Below, piece after piece: positions 29,054 to 40,547 of a stretch of 64,000 bases of DNA; positions within the stretch are counted from its first letter, which is position 1; each line of letters starts with the position of its first letter. A program made the translations under genes and the position numbers. This DNA is from Salinisphaera hydrothermalis (GTDB lineage Bacteria; Pseudomonadota; Gammaproteobacteria; Nevskiales; Salinisphaeraceae), in assembly GCF_040361195.1 (NCBI RefSeq), contig NZ_APNE01000007.1; one strand, 5' to 3'. Below the pieces are notes generated by a model. That model was not told the origin of the DNA. It worked only from the letters and a program-made list of their open reading frames with translations, and did not search any database.

Positions 29054-29968
29054 TCAGTCGCCGCCGTTATCGTTCGACGACGACTTGTTGTCGCCGGCCG
29101 GCGAGCCGATCGAAGGCGGCGCGCCCAGATCCGGCAGTGTGTAGTCGGGCTTGTCGCCGGCCTGCTGGCGATAGAATTCCTTGCGGTGCAGCAGGTAGTT
29201 CGGATATGAAACTTGCAGGATGGCGCGGGTGTCCTCGGCCAGATCCGGTAGGTTCAGCTTGGCGTAGGACTGCTCCATGATCTCCAGCGCGCGTGGCACT
29301 GAATCCGAGCCCTGATAATGCTTGACGATATCCGCGGCGCGGCGGCTGGCGGCCACGTAGGCACGCCGCGTGTAGTAGTACTCCGCAATATGCAGCTCGT
29401 GTGCGGCGACCCGATTGCGGATGTTGATCATGTGCAATTGCGCATCCTTGGCGTAATCGCTGTTCGGGTAGTTCTTCAGGAGCAGGCTGAAGTCGTTGAA
29501 CGCCTGCTTGAGATACTGCACGTTGCGCTTGTCGGGATCCGAACCGAGCAGACTCGGGTTATTGCGCGCGTAGTTTGATAGCCCGCGCATATAATAGACG
29601 TAGTCCACATGCGCATTGCGGGGATGCTGCTTGATGAAACGGTCGGCAGCATCCACGGCCTGGTCGTAGTCATGCGCTTCGTAATGCGCCGTGACCGTTT
29701 CCAGCTCGGATTGGGATGCATACTTGGAGAAGGGGAATCGGGCGCTGACCTCGGCGTACAATGGCAACGCCTGGCTGGGCTGCCCATGCATGAGAAAATC
29801 GCGCGCCGACTTGTACAGCCGTTTGGCGTCTGCCGATTTCAGCTTGTGTCCTTGACGGTCGGTCAGCGGTGTCTTGCTGTAACCGGTTTCGTTGATCCCC
29901 TTGTCGGAGGCGCAGCCGGCCATCACCAAGGTAACGATCACGCCCAGCGCGAGAACGATTTTTCGCAT
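29054..29968 (-). CDS. bamD: Outer membrane assembly lipoprotein BamD
   Basis: A 304-residue lipoprotein of the BAM complex. The signal peptide MRKIVLALGVIVTLVMAGC ends in a lipobox with the acylated Cys, followed by TPR-like repeats (YKSARDFLMHGQPSQAL, AHYEAHDYDQAVDAADRFI, AKLNLPDLAEDTRAIL). The start at 29968 fits the signal peptide; an upstream extension to 30016 does not. It is divergent from rluD as in Pseudomonas and E. coli. The C-terminal Gly/Ser/Asp tail is low-complexity. Confidence 0.95.
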   Translation of the reverse strand: MRKIVLALGVIVTLVMAGCASDKGINETGYSKTPLTDRQGHKLKSADAKRLYKSARDFLMHGQPSQALPLYAEVSARFPFSKYASQSELETVTAHYEAHDYDQAVDAADRFIKQHPRNAHVDYVYYMRGLSNYARNNPSLLGSDPDKRNVQYLKQAFNDFSLLLKNYPNSDYAKDAQLHMINIRNRVAAHELHIAEYYYTRRAYVAASRRAADIVKHYQGSDSVPRALEIMEQSYAKLNLPDLAEDTRAILQVSYPNYLLHRKEFYRQQAGDKPDYTLPDLGAPPSIGSPAGDNKSSSNDNGGD

Positions 29969-30112
29969 GCGAGCCCCGAAGCGCGTGGTACCGCGCGTTT
30001 TTGATATGCAAAACAAGGCCGAAGTATACCTATGAACCCTCTAATGAGTCATACGAATGTGGACGGCGGCCCCGCGCCGGCGTCCGCTTGAGCGCACACG
30101 ACGGGTATCGCC

Positions 30113-31087
30113 ATGATTGACGAATCCACGGAGAGGCGCATCGAGATCACCATCCCGCCGGAATATGCCGGCACACGATTGGACAAGACCCTGGCCGAGC
30201 TATTGCCCGATTACTCGCGTTCGCGGCTCAAGCAATGGCTCACGAATGGCGACCTGACCGTCGACGGTGGCTCGCCCGCGCCCAAGACCGCGGTCGCTGG
30301 CGGCGAGGCCGTGCGCTTGTCGGTGCCCGAGACCCCGCATGATGCCGAGGTCGAGCCCGAGCGCATTGCGCTCGACATCATTTACGAGGACGATTCGATT
30401 CTGGTGCTCGACAAGCCGGCCGGGCTGGTCATGCACCCCGGCGCGGGTAACCGCGACGGGACCCTGCAAAACGCGCTTGTGGCGCACGATCCTGCGCTGG
30501 CGGCGCTCCCGCGCGCTGGTATTGTGCATCGGCTGGATAAGGACACCTCGGGCATTCTCGTAGTGGCCAAGACCTTTGCCGCACACAAGCAATTGATCGA
30601 GGATCTGGCTGAGCGCACCGTCAAACGAGAATACGAAGCCGTAGCCGTGGGTGTAATGACCGCTGGCGGGCATGTGGACGCGCCGATCGATCGCCACCCG
30701 GTGGATCGCAAGAAGATGGCGGTGCGCGAGGAAGGCCGTGAGGCGGTCACGCATTACCGCGTGATCAGCCGCTATCGAGCGCACACGCATATTCGTTGTC
30801 AGCTCGAAACCGGACGGACGCATCAGATTCGCGTGCATATGGCCTACGCGCGCTACCCCCTGCTGGGCGATCCGGTCTACGGTCGACGACTCAGCGTGCC
30901 CAAGGACTCGAGCGAGGCATTCGCCGGCGCGTTGCGTGGTTTCAAACGCCAAGCGTTGCATGCAGCCACGCTGGGCCTGACCCACCCGGCCACCGGCGAG
31001 GCCATGCAGTGGAGCGCGCCGCGCCCGGCGGATTTTGAACAACTACTCGCCGCGCTGGCGGATGATGCCAAGACCCACGGTCTATGA
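30113..31087 (+). CDS. rluD: 23S rRNA pseudouridine synthase RluD
   Basis: A 324-residue enzyme with an N-terminal S4 RNA-binding domain (RLDKTLAELLPDYSRSRLKQW) and the catalytic HRLDKDTSGIL motif, whose Asp attacks the uridine. It modifies U1911/1915/1917 in helix 69 of 23S rRNA. It overlaps the next gene by four bases (ATGA). Confidence 0.94.
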   Translation: MIDESTERRIEITIPPEYAGTRLDKTLAELLPDYSRSRLKQWLTNGDLTVDGGSPAPKTAVAGGEAVRLSVPETPHDAEVEPERIALDIIYEDDSILVLDKPAGLVMHPGAGNRDGTLQNALVAHDPALAALPRAGIVHRLDKDTSGILVVAKTFAAHKQLIEDLAERTVKREYEAVAVGVMTAGGHVDAPIDRHPVDRKKMAVREEGREAVTHYRVISRYRAHTHIRCQLETGRTHQIRVHMAYARYPLLGDPVYGRRLSVPKDSSEAFAGALRGFKRQALHAATLGLTHPATGEAMQWSAPRPADFEQLLAALADDAKTHGL

Positions 31088-31830
31088 ACCCGAAATGTGA
31101 TTTTCTGCCAGCCGACTGGCCCGCGCCCGGGCATATCCGGGCCGGCACCACGTTGCGTACCGGGGGCATCAGCGCTGCGCCGTTCGAGCAGCTGAATCTC
31201 GGTGCGCATACCGGGGATGAGCCGGCTGCCGTCGACGCCAACCGCGCGCGCCTGGCCAACGCGCTGGCACTGCCGGCCGAACCGGTCTGGCTCGATCAGG
31301 TGCACGGCACGAGGGTTGCCGGCCTGGATAACGGACTTGTCGATGGCCCGGCCGACGCGGCCGTGGCGTCTCGCGCCAACCGGGTTGCGGCTGTGTTGAC
31401 GGCGGATTGTCTGCCGGTGGTGTTCTGCGACAGTGCCGGTACCCGTTGGGCGGCCGCGCACGCGGGCTGGCGGGGGTTGGCCGCCGGTGTGCTGGAGGCC
31501 ACGGTCGCGGAAATGGCAGTGGCGCCGGGCGATTTGCTGGCCTGGATGGGGCCGGCCATCGGTCGCGACAATTTCGAGGTCGGGGATGATGTCCGCGAGG
31601 CCTTTGTCGCGCACGATACGCTATACGCCCCGTTGTTTACGTCGGGCACCAAACCAGGTAAGTATCAAGCAGATATCTACGGGCTCGCGCGCCTGCGACT
31701 GGAACAGGCGGGTGTTACGCGCGTTTTTGGGGGTGGGTTGTGTACGGTAGCGGAGCCGGTGCGTTTCTACTCGTACCGACGTGACGGCGCGACCGGACGG
31801 ATGGCGACCTTGATCTGGTCGACTCGTTGA
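31084..31830 (+). CDS. pgeF: Peptidoglycan editing factor PgeF (YfiH/DUF152)
   Basis: A 248-residue member of the YfiH family. Conserved segments are TADCLPVVFCD, AAAHAGWRGLAAGV and a C-terminal RFYSYRRDG. The Cys and two His of the metal/active site are present. The protein corrects UDP-MurNAc carrying Ser instead of Ala and has been annotated elsewhere as polyphenol oxidase. It is translationally coupled to rluD. Confidence 0.9.
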   Translation: MNPKCDFLPADWPAPGHIRAGTTLRTGGISAAPFEQLNLGAHTGDEPAAVDANRARLANALALPAEPVWLDQVHGTRVAGLDNGLVDGPADAAVASRANRVAAVLTADCLPVVFCDSAGTRWAAAHAGWRGLAAGVLEATVAEMAVAPGDLLAWMGPAIGRDNFEVGDDVREAFVAHDTLYAPLFTSGTKPGKYQADIYGLARLRLEQAGVTRVFGGGLCTVAEPVRFYSYRRDGATGRMATLIWSTR

Positions 31831-31970
31831 CCTGTTTCGGCGTTCGTGCCGGCAGGGTGATGGGGGCCACGGCCGAATTCCGGATCGCATGGGACACAAG
31901 CGCCAGTCAACGATGACGGCGCCGACCACGATATGCGTCGCGCGACCGCGACCGATTTGGGGGAATAACG

Positions 31971-33911
31971 ATGTCATGGAATCGAATCGCAGGCTGGGTG
32001 GCCTGCCTCGGGTTATTTTGCGTGCTTGCCGGCTGCGGCGGTGGTGGGGGTGGCGACAACGGCAGCGGAGGCAGTAGTTCGCCGGGTACGGCCTGCACAG
32101 TGCCCGCTGGTTTCAAGGACGATGCCGGGGCCGATCAGAACGTCAAGACGGGCGCACTCGTCCAGCTCGACGGCACCGCCAGCCGCGGCGCCGGCGGCAC
32201 CGCCCCCACCAGCTATCAATGGTCGTTCACCGCGCGTCCCAATGGCAGTAATGCCCGATTGAGCAGCAGCACGAGTGCGGCCCCGCAGTTCACTGCGGAT
32301 CAGGCCGGGCAATATGTGGTGAAGCTCGTGATCAATGGCAAGAACGACTGCGCCGCGCAGACGGATAGCGTCACGATCACGGCGACAACCGCCGGTGCCA
32401 ATGCCGTACCTACAGCTGACGCCGGCGCGGCCCAGAGCGTGAACATCGGGACGCGCGTGACGCTCAGTGGCGCGCAAAGCCACGATCCGGACGGCAACAC
32501 GCTGACCTATGCCTGGCAGTTCGTTTCGCGCCCGAGCGGCAGCAGCGCGCAGCTGACTGACGCCAACACGGTGTCGCCGAGCTTTACGGCGGACAAGGCC
32601 GGCACTTATGTTGTCGGGCTGCGCGTCAACGATGGCCAAGCCACGAGCGAGCGCGCCGACGTCGCCGTTGTGGCGGCCGCGGGCGACGCGGCCCTACCGG
32701 TGGCCGACGCCGGGCCGGACCAGTCGGTCGACGTGAATTCGGTCGTCCGACTTGATGGCTCGGCCAGCCGCGATCCCGAAAACCGACTGATCACCTATGC
32801 CTGGCATTTCGTGTCCAAGCCAGCCGGGAGCAATGCCAGCATTACCGGGGCGGATACGGCGCGGCCGATATTCCAGCCGGATGTGGCCGGCACCTATGTC
32901 GCGTCGCTGACAGTCGATAACGGCCAGAACCAAAGCCAGCCCGATACGGTCATCGTTACGGCGTCGAACAACGCGCGCCCGGTGGCCGACGCCGGTGTCG
33001 ACCAGAACGTCCAGGCCGGCGTGCTGGTGAATCTGGATGGCAGTGGAAGCCGCGATCCGGAAGGCCGCGCCCTGAGCTATCACTGGACCTTCGTCTCCAT
33101 GCCGGCCGGTAGCCAGACAGCACTGGTGGGCTCTTCGACGACCACGCCGTCGTTCACGCCGGACGTGGCCGGCGAGTATGTCGTGCAGCTGGTCGTGGAC
33201 GACGGTCAGGCCGAGAGCCCGGCGGATACGGCGGTGGTGACCGCCGCCTCGGCCAACAGCGCGCCGGTTGCGAATGCCGGAAACGACCGGAATGTTGCGG
33301 TGACAAGCCAGGTCACCCTGGATGGTAGCGGCAGCTCGGACGCCGATAATAACGCGTTGACTTATCAATGGACGCTGATTTCGCGCCCGGCCGGCAGTTC
33401 GGCGACGCTCAGCGGTGCCGATACGGTAACCCCGAGTTTCACTGCGGATACCGTGGGCTTCTATGTGCTGGCGTTGCAGGTCAACGATGGGCAGGTCGAT
33501 AGTGCGCCGGACCTGGTCGTGATTACGGCCAGCCCGACGCTCGCACTCTATATCGGCAGCAGCAGCGGCTATCAGAGTGTTGGGGGCAGCAGCGATACCG
33601 CCTCGATCCAGGTGCCGGTTGGAGGCCAGAACGTGTTGCTGGACCAATTCCGTATCGAGGCGCTCAGCAGCGACTTTACCGTGACGAACGTACAATCGAC
33701 GTCGGCCACGACGGCCGGTGGACAGACGATCACACCGCGTTTCGATGGGTTGCAGTCAGGTGACACGATTGCCGCCGGCGACCAGCTCGATTTCGCCACG
33801 CGCCTGGCCTCGGTGCCGAATGCGCCCGGGCAGTATCAGGTGAAGCTGCAGTTCACCGTGAGCCCGAGCGGCAAGACGTATCGGTTCACCTACAATGTGA
33901 ACATTCAGTAG
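31971..33911 (+). CDS. PKD-repeat surface lipoprotein
   Basis: A 646-residue lipoprotein. The signal peptide ends at lipobox VLAGC with acylated Cys22, followed by a Gly/Ser-rich linker (residues 23-40). Five PKD-like beta-sandwich repeats of 90-100 residues follow (about 42-530), each with the pattern ADAG-Q-V, LDGS-S-D, YxWxFVS-P-GS and F-D-AGxYVVxLxVNDGQ. The last ~115 residues form an unrecognised beta-rich domain. A GGGGGA ribosome site precedes the ATG. It is probably displayed on the outer membrane or in the periplasm as an adhesion or carbohydrate-contact protein; this function is inferred. Confidence 0.8.
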   Translation: MSWNRIAGWVACLGLFCVLAGCGGGGGGDNGSGGSSSPGTACTVPAGFKDDAGADQNVKTGALVQLDGTASRGAGGTAPTSYQWSFTARPNGSNARLSSSTSAAPQFTADQAGQYVVKLVINGKNDCAAQTDSVTITATTAGANAVPTADAGAAQSVNIGTRVTLSGAQSHDPDGNTLTYAWQFVSRPSGSSAQLTDANTVSPSFTADKAGTYVVGLRVNDGQATSERADVAVVAAAGDAALPVADAGPDQSVDVNSVVRLDGSASRDPENRLITYAWHFVSKPAGSNASITGADTARPIFQPDVAGTYVASLTVDNGQNQSQPDTVIVTASNNARPVADAGVDQNVQAGVLVNLDGSGSRDPEGRALSYHWTFVSMPAGSQTALVGSSTTTPSFTPDVAGEYVVQLVVDDGQAESPADTAVVTAASANSAPVANAGNDRNVAVTSQVTLDGSGSSDADNNALTYQWTLISRPAGSSATLSGADTVTPSFTADTVGFYVLALQVNDGQVDSAPDLVVITASPTLALYIGSSSGYQSVGGSSDTASIQVPVGGQNVLLDQFRIEALSSDFTVTNVQSTSATTAGGQTITPRFDGLQSGDTIAAGDQLDFATRLASVPNAPGQYQVKLQFTVSPSGKTYRFTYNVNIQ

Positions 33912-33930
33912 CAGACCGGCCGACGGTCTG
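33912..33930 (+). terminator. Small hairpin after the PKD lipoprotein gene
   Basis: CAGACCG, GCCGA, CGGTCTG: a perfect 7-bp stem with a 5-nt loop immediately after the stop. It has no T run. Confidence 0.4.
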
Positions 33931-33938
33931 ATCGGATT

Positions 33939-33964
33939 CGCCGCCGGCCATTTGGCCGGCGGCG
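33939..33964. terminator. Strong hairpin between convergent genes
   Basis: A perfect 11-bp GC-rich stem (33939-33949 with 33954-33964) with an ATTT loop lies between the convergent PKD lipoprotein and uvrA genes. It lacks a T run, so it may act as a weak terminator or mRNA end protector. Confidence 0.55.
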
Positions 33965-33971
33965 GACGGGC

Positions 33972-36920
<2,949 letters not shown>

Positions 36921-36946
36921 GAATGGCTGCATCGGAAAAGGTCAAC

Positions 36947-36964
36947 CGCTGAGTATACCCAGCG
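36947..36964. promoter_or_regulatory. Near-perfect 18-bp palindrome in the uvrA promoter region
   Basis: CGCTGaGTATACcCAGCG: every position pairs except one. On the minus strand it contains TATACT, a possible -10 box for uvrA. It resembles but does not match the LexA consensus, because the two CTG/CAG half-sites are two bases closer than CTGT-N8-ACAG. Confidence 0.4.
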
Positions 36965-37200
36965 CGGCAAGCGCATCGTAATCCGGAGAATCGCTGTCTG
37001 AATCCTTGACGTCGAGTCCGGGGTGGCGAATACGACCGCTGGCAGAGGTTCCGTGGCCAACCCGGAGGCTGTGATAATCTTGCGCGCCTTGTCGCCGGAC
37101 GCGTTGGGCACGACGCGCCGCGGTCCGAATGCAAACCGTGCTGCGACGCCTCCCCGAGGGGGATCGGGAATGGGCGCCGTGGCCAAACCACGGGCGACCT

Positions 37201-38571
37201 ATGAACCAGTTCGAAAAACGCTCAGCCATGGCGCTGGCGAGCATCTTCTCCCTGCGGATGCTCGGCCTGTTCATGATCTATCCGGTGTTCACCTTCTATT
37301 CGAAGCAGCTTACGGGCTCGACGCCCGTGCTGGTCGGTCTGGCGCTGGGCGCCTACGGGCTGACCCAGGCGCTGCTGCAGATTCCGCTGGGCTTTGCCTC
37401 GGATCGCTTCGGGCGCAAGCACATCATTGCCGGCGGGCTGGTGATTCTGGCCATCGGCAGCGTGGTGGCCGCGTTATCGACCTCGATCTACGGCGTCATC
37501 TTCGGGCGTATTCTGCAGGGCTCGGGGGCGGTCGGCTCGACCATTCTGGCGCTCAACGCCGATCTCACCCGCGAAGAAACGCGCACCAAGGCCATGGCCA
37601 TGATCGGCATCAGCATCGGTCTGGCCTTTGCCGTGGCGATGGTGGTCGGGCCGTTGATCAGCGGCTGGGTCGGCGTGCCCGGCATCTTCTGGTTCACTGC
37701 GTTGCTGTCGCTGCTGGGGCTATTCGTGCTCTACGGCGCCACGCCGGAGCCCAAGGCCGCCCGCTCGCATCGCGACGCCGAGGCCGTCCCGGCGCTGTTC
37801 AAGCGCGTGCTGTCCAACGGCGAGTTGCTGCGGCTGGATTTCGCCATCTTTATCCTGCACACCATTCTCACCGCCAGCTTCATCGTGCTGCCGCGGTTGC
37901 TGCACAACGTCGGTGGCGTGCACGAGGACTACCAGTGGGTGGTCTATTTGCCGGTGCTGGCGGTTTCGGTCGCAGCCATGCTGCCCGTGATCATCGTCGC
38001 CGAGGCCAAGCGTCAGATGAAGCCGGTGTTTGTCGGTTCCATCGCCGCGCTGCTTGTGAGCCAGATCATCCTGACGTTCTATCACGCCAGCCTCGTCGAG
38101 CTGATCGTGATGATGGTGGTGTTCTTCACCGCCTTTAACGTGATGGAAGCGACGCTGCCGTCGCTGATCTCCAAGGTCGCGCCGGCCGACGCCAAGGGCA
38201 CCGCGCTCGGCGTGTATTCCAGCGCGCAGTTCTTCGGCATCTTTGTCGGCGGCGCGGTCGGCGGCTGGGCCTACAGCATGGGTGGCTATTCCGGCGTGTT
38301 CGGCTTCTGTGCCCTGGCGGCGCTGGTCTGGCTGTTCGTCGCCGCGACCATGCCCAAGCCCCGTTTCGCGCGAACCTACATGGTGCACGTCGGTGACGTG
38401 AACGACGACGAGGCACGCCGTCTGGCCGGCGAAATCGAGGCCATCGAGGGCGTATTCGAGGCCGTTGTGGTGCCCGACGACGGCGTGGCCTATATCAAGT
38501 ACGACGGCAAGGTCGTCGATACTGAGGCGTTCACGCCGTTCGGCACGCAGCAGGCGGCGGCTGCTTCTTAG
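37201..38571 (+). CDS. YajR-like MFS transporter with C-terminal cytoplasmic domain
   Basis: A 456-residue carrier with 12 predicted membrane segments. The motif A loop is GFASDRFGRKHIIAGG, as in drug/proton antiporters. After the last helix a domain of about 60 residues (MVHVGDVNDDEARRLAGEIEAI ... VAYIKYDGK) has the ferredoxin-like pattern seen in YajR (YAM domain). The start at 37201 matches the family; an extension to 37129 does not. It is divergent from uvrA and upstream of ssb. The substrate is unknown. Confidence 0.85.
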   Translation: MNQFEKRSAMALASIFSLRMLGLFMIYPVFTFYSKQLTGSTPVLVGLALGAYGLTQALLQIPLGFASDRFGRKHIIAGGLVILAIGSVVAALSTSIYGVIFGRILQGSGAVGSTILALNADLTREETRTKAMAMIGISIGLAFAVAMVVGPLISGWVGVPGIFWFTALLSLLGLFVLYGATPEPKAARSHRDAEAVPALFKRVLSNGELLRLDFAIFILHTILTASFIVLPRLLHNVGGVHEDYQWVVYLPVLAVSVAAMLPVIIVAEAKRQMKPVFVGSIAALLVSQIILTFYHASLVELIVMMVVFFTAFNVMEATLPSLISKVAPADAKGTALGVYSSAQFFGIFVGGAVGGWAYSMGGYSGVFGFCALAALVWLFVAATMPKPRFARTYMVHVGDVNDDEARRLAGEIEAIEGVFEAVVVPDDGVAYIKYDGKVVDTEAFTPFGTQQAAAAS

Positions 38572-38783
38572 CCGTCTGTTCGGCCCGGCCGGTTGGGCCC
38601 GGGCCGAGTTGGCCGCACCGCGCACGCGGGCCGCGTTGCGCAGGCTCGTGACGGCGTCTGTACGAAAGTCGCGCGTTGTCGCGGCTTTCGCACGGCCTGC
38701 CATCACGATCGTGCGCTCCCATGTAGAATCGGTGCGGATCGATACTTTCTAAGCGCTACATCGCACACGCACGGAGTCCCGCC

Positions 38784-39317
38784 ATGGCAAGTCGAGGCGT
38801 CAACAAGGCCATCATCGTCGGCAATCTCGGAGCCGATCCGGAAACGCGCTATACCGCGGGTGGCACGGCGGTGACCAACGTCAATATCGCCACCTCGGAA
38901 ACCTGGCGCGACAAGTCTTCCGGCGAGATGCAGGAAAAGACGGAATGGCATCGGGTGGTGTTTTTCGCTCGTCTGGCCGAAGTCGCGGGCGAGTATCTGC
39001 GCAAGGGCTCCAAGGTGTATGTGGAAGGCCGCATCCAGACCCGCAAATGGCAGGGCCAGGACGGTCAGGATCGTTACACCACGGAAATCGTGGCCAACGA
39101 GATGCAGATGCTCGATTCGCGCGGCGGCGGCCAGGGCGGCAGCGCTCCATTCGGTGGTGGCGGTCAGCAGCGTAGCTCGGGCGGCCAAGGCGGCGGCCAG
39201 AACTATGGCGGTGGCCAGCAGCAGCGCGGCGGCGGGCAGCCGCAGTATCAGCAGCCGCAGCCGGCGGGCGGCGATCCGGGTTTCGACGACGATCTGGACG
39301 ACGACATTCCCTTCTAG
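38784..39317 (+). CDS. ssb: Single-stranded DNA-binding protein
   Basis: A 177-residue SSB. The N-terminal OB fold (MASRGVNKAIIVGNLGADPETR, EWHRVVFF, YVEGRIQTRKWQ) spans about 110 residues and is followed by a Gly/Gln-rich linker. The C-terminal tip ends DDDIPF, which docks partner repair and replication proteins. The linker is strongly biased to Gly and Gln. Confidence 0.97.
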   Translation: MASRGVNKAIIVGNLGADPETRYTAGGTAVTNVNIATSETWRDKSSGEMQEKTEWHRVVFFARLAEVAGEYLRKGSKVYVEGRIQTRKWQGQDGQDRYTTEIVANEMQMLDSRGGGQGGSAPFGGGGQQRSSGGQGGGQNYGGGQQQRGGGQPQYQQPQPAGGDPGFDDDLDDDIPF

Positions 39318-39389
39318 CGGGCTGCCGAGCGCCGGTTGACGCCCGATAAGCGCGCCGGTGCCCTCGCCGCCAACGTGCCGGAGCTTGCC

Positions 39390-39689
39390 ATGGCCGATAC
39401 CGCACAGACCTCGAACGATCCGGACTGGGAATCCAACAAGGCCGCGCTGGTGCGCCGGCTCAAGCGCATCGAAGGGCAGGTGCGCGGTCTGCAGGCGATG
39501 ATCGAGCGCGAGGCGGAATGCGAGGACATCGCGGTTCAGATGTCGGCCGCGCGCAAGGCGCTCGATCGCACGTTCTACAACATGTTGTCCTGCGTGATCG
39601 AGCGTGAGCTCAGCTGTAGCCAGCTGAATGGGGAAGACGCGCGCGAGCGCCTTAAATACGCCACCGAGCTGCTCGCGCGCTACGGTTAG
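39390..39689 (+). CDS. CsoR/FrmR-family transcriptional regulator with atypical cysteines
   Basis: A 99-residue all-alpha DUF156 repressor: LVRRLKRIEGQVRGLQAMIE is the DNA-binding helix, and C44 in EAECEDIAVQ matches the first ligand of CsoR, RcnR and CstR. The second-site residues differ: aligned without gaps, V69 and E73 replace the CsoR His and Cys, while extra cysteines occur at C68 and C76. This argues against copper, nickel or formaldehyde sensing and is compatible with a thiol/persulfide sensor. I chose the ATG at 39390 (GGAG upstream) over a TTG at 39336. Its 3' end overlaps the convergent YeeE-like gene by four bases. Confidence 0.75.
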   Translation: MADTAQTSNDPDWESNKAALVRRLKRIEGQVRGLQAMIEREAECEDIAVQMSAARKALDRTFYNMLSCVIERELSCSQLNGEDARERLKYATELLARYG

Positions 39690-40096
39690 CGTGCGAGCCG
39701 GTCGGCCGCCAGCCCGCCGACGATCAGCGCGATCAGAAAGATGATCGCTTCGCGGGGATTGAACGTCAGCGCGGCAAGCGCCGGACCGGGGCAATAACCG
39801 CCGATCCCCCAACCGATCCCGAACAGCGCGGCGCCGATCACCAGCGGCCGGTCGATCTGTGTGGCGCTCGGCCAGTGCATGATCTTGTCGGCCCATGGGC
39901 GTTGCCAGCGACGCAGCACCAGAAACCCGGGGAAGGTCACGAGCAGGGCGCCGCCCATGACGAGCGCCAGGCTCGGGTCCCAATGGCCGACCGGATCGAG
40001 AAAGGCCAGGACTTTCTGTGGATCGGCCATATGCGACAGGCACAGGCCGAAGCCGAAGATCACCCCGGCGGCGGCAGCAAGGATATGGCGTTTCAT
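39686..40096 (-). CDS. DUF6691/YeeE-YedE family membrane protein
   Basis: A 136-residue protein with four hydrophobic segments. It begins KRHILAAAAGVIFGFGLCLSHM and carries the conserved GGYCPGPALAAL motif whose Cys is typical of YeeE/YedE sulfur-transport proteins. It pairs with the next upstream gene, which it overlaps by four bases (ATGA). The two halves together probably form the equivalent of one full YeeE-type channel carrying a reduced sulfur compound such as thiosulfate. Confidence 0.8.
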   Translation of the reverse strand: MKRHILAAAAGVIFGFGLCLSHMADPQKVLAFLDPVGHWDPSLALVMGGALLVTFPGFLVLRRWQRPWADKIMHWPSATQIDRPLVIGAALFGIGWGIGGYCPGPALAALTFNPREAIIFLIALIVGGLAADRLAR

Positions 40097-40530
40097 GATC
40101 CGATCCCCAGCAGATGGCGGACGATGATCGCGGTGACCACGCCGCAGGCCATGAAAATGCCCGTGGCCGTCATCGAGCGGGGCGATTGACGGGCAATGCC
40201 ACAGACACCATGACCGCTGGTGCAGCCGGAGCCCAGCCGGGTGCCGGCACCGACCAGCAGGCCGGCCACGATCAGCGCCAGCGTTGGAAAGCCGTGGCGG
40301 GCCGGGATGTCGCCCGGCCAGATCAGGACATATAACGCAGCGCCGGCCACCAGGCCGATGAGAAAGCTGGCACGCCAGCCACGGTTGCCGCCGTCTGACA
40401 CCAGGCCGTGCAACATCCCCGATATGCCGGCGATGCGGCCGATCCCGGCCATGAGCAGCACGGCGGCGGCGCCGATCAGCAGGCCGCCGCCGAGCGCGAC
40501 GGCCGGTGTGAAGTCGGTGATGTAGCTCAC
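40093..40530 (-). CDS. YeeE/YedE family membrane protein
   Basis: A 145-residue protein starting at a GTG with GAGGA eight bases upstream. It has about four membrane segments and the sulfur-family motif GSGCTSGHGVCGIAR, with two cysteines in the pore region. The longer reading from 40899 lies inside the SQR gene and is rejected. It begins 18 bp after sqr on the same strand, so sqr, this gene and the DUF6691 gene form an operon. The likely role is uptake or export of thiosulfate or another sulfane sulfur species. Confidence 0.82.
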   Translation of the reverse strand: MSYITDFTPAVALGGGLLIGAAAVLLMAGIGRIAGISGMLHGLVSDGGNRGWRASFLIGLVAGAALYVLIWPGDIPARHGFPTLALIVAGLLVGAGTRLGSGCTSGHGVCGIARQSPRSMTATGIFMACGVVTAIIVRHLLGIGS

Positions 40531-40547
40531 GATCGCGTCCTCAGGGT

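Noticed and set aside
36947..36964. Standard LexA box upstream of uvrA
   Set aside because: The palindrome spacing is two bases short of CTGT-N8-ACAG, so I list it only as an unassigned operator.
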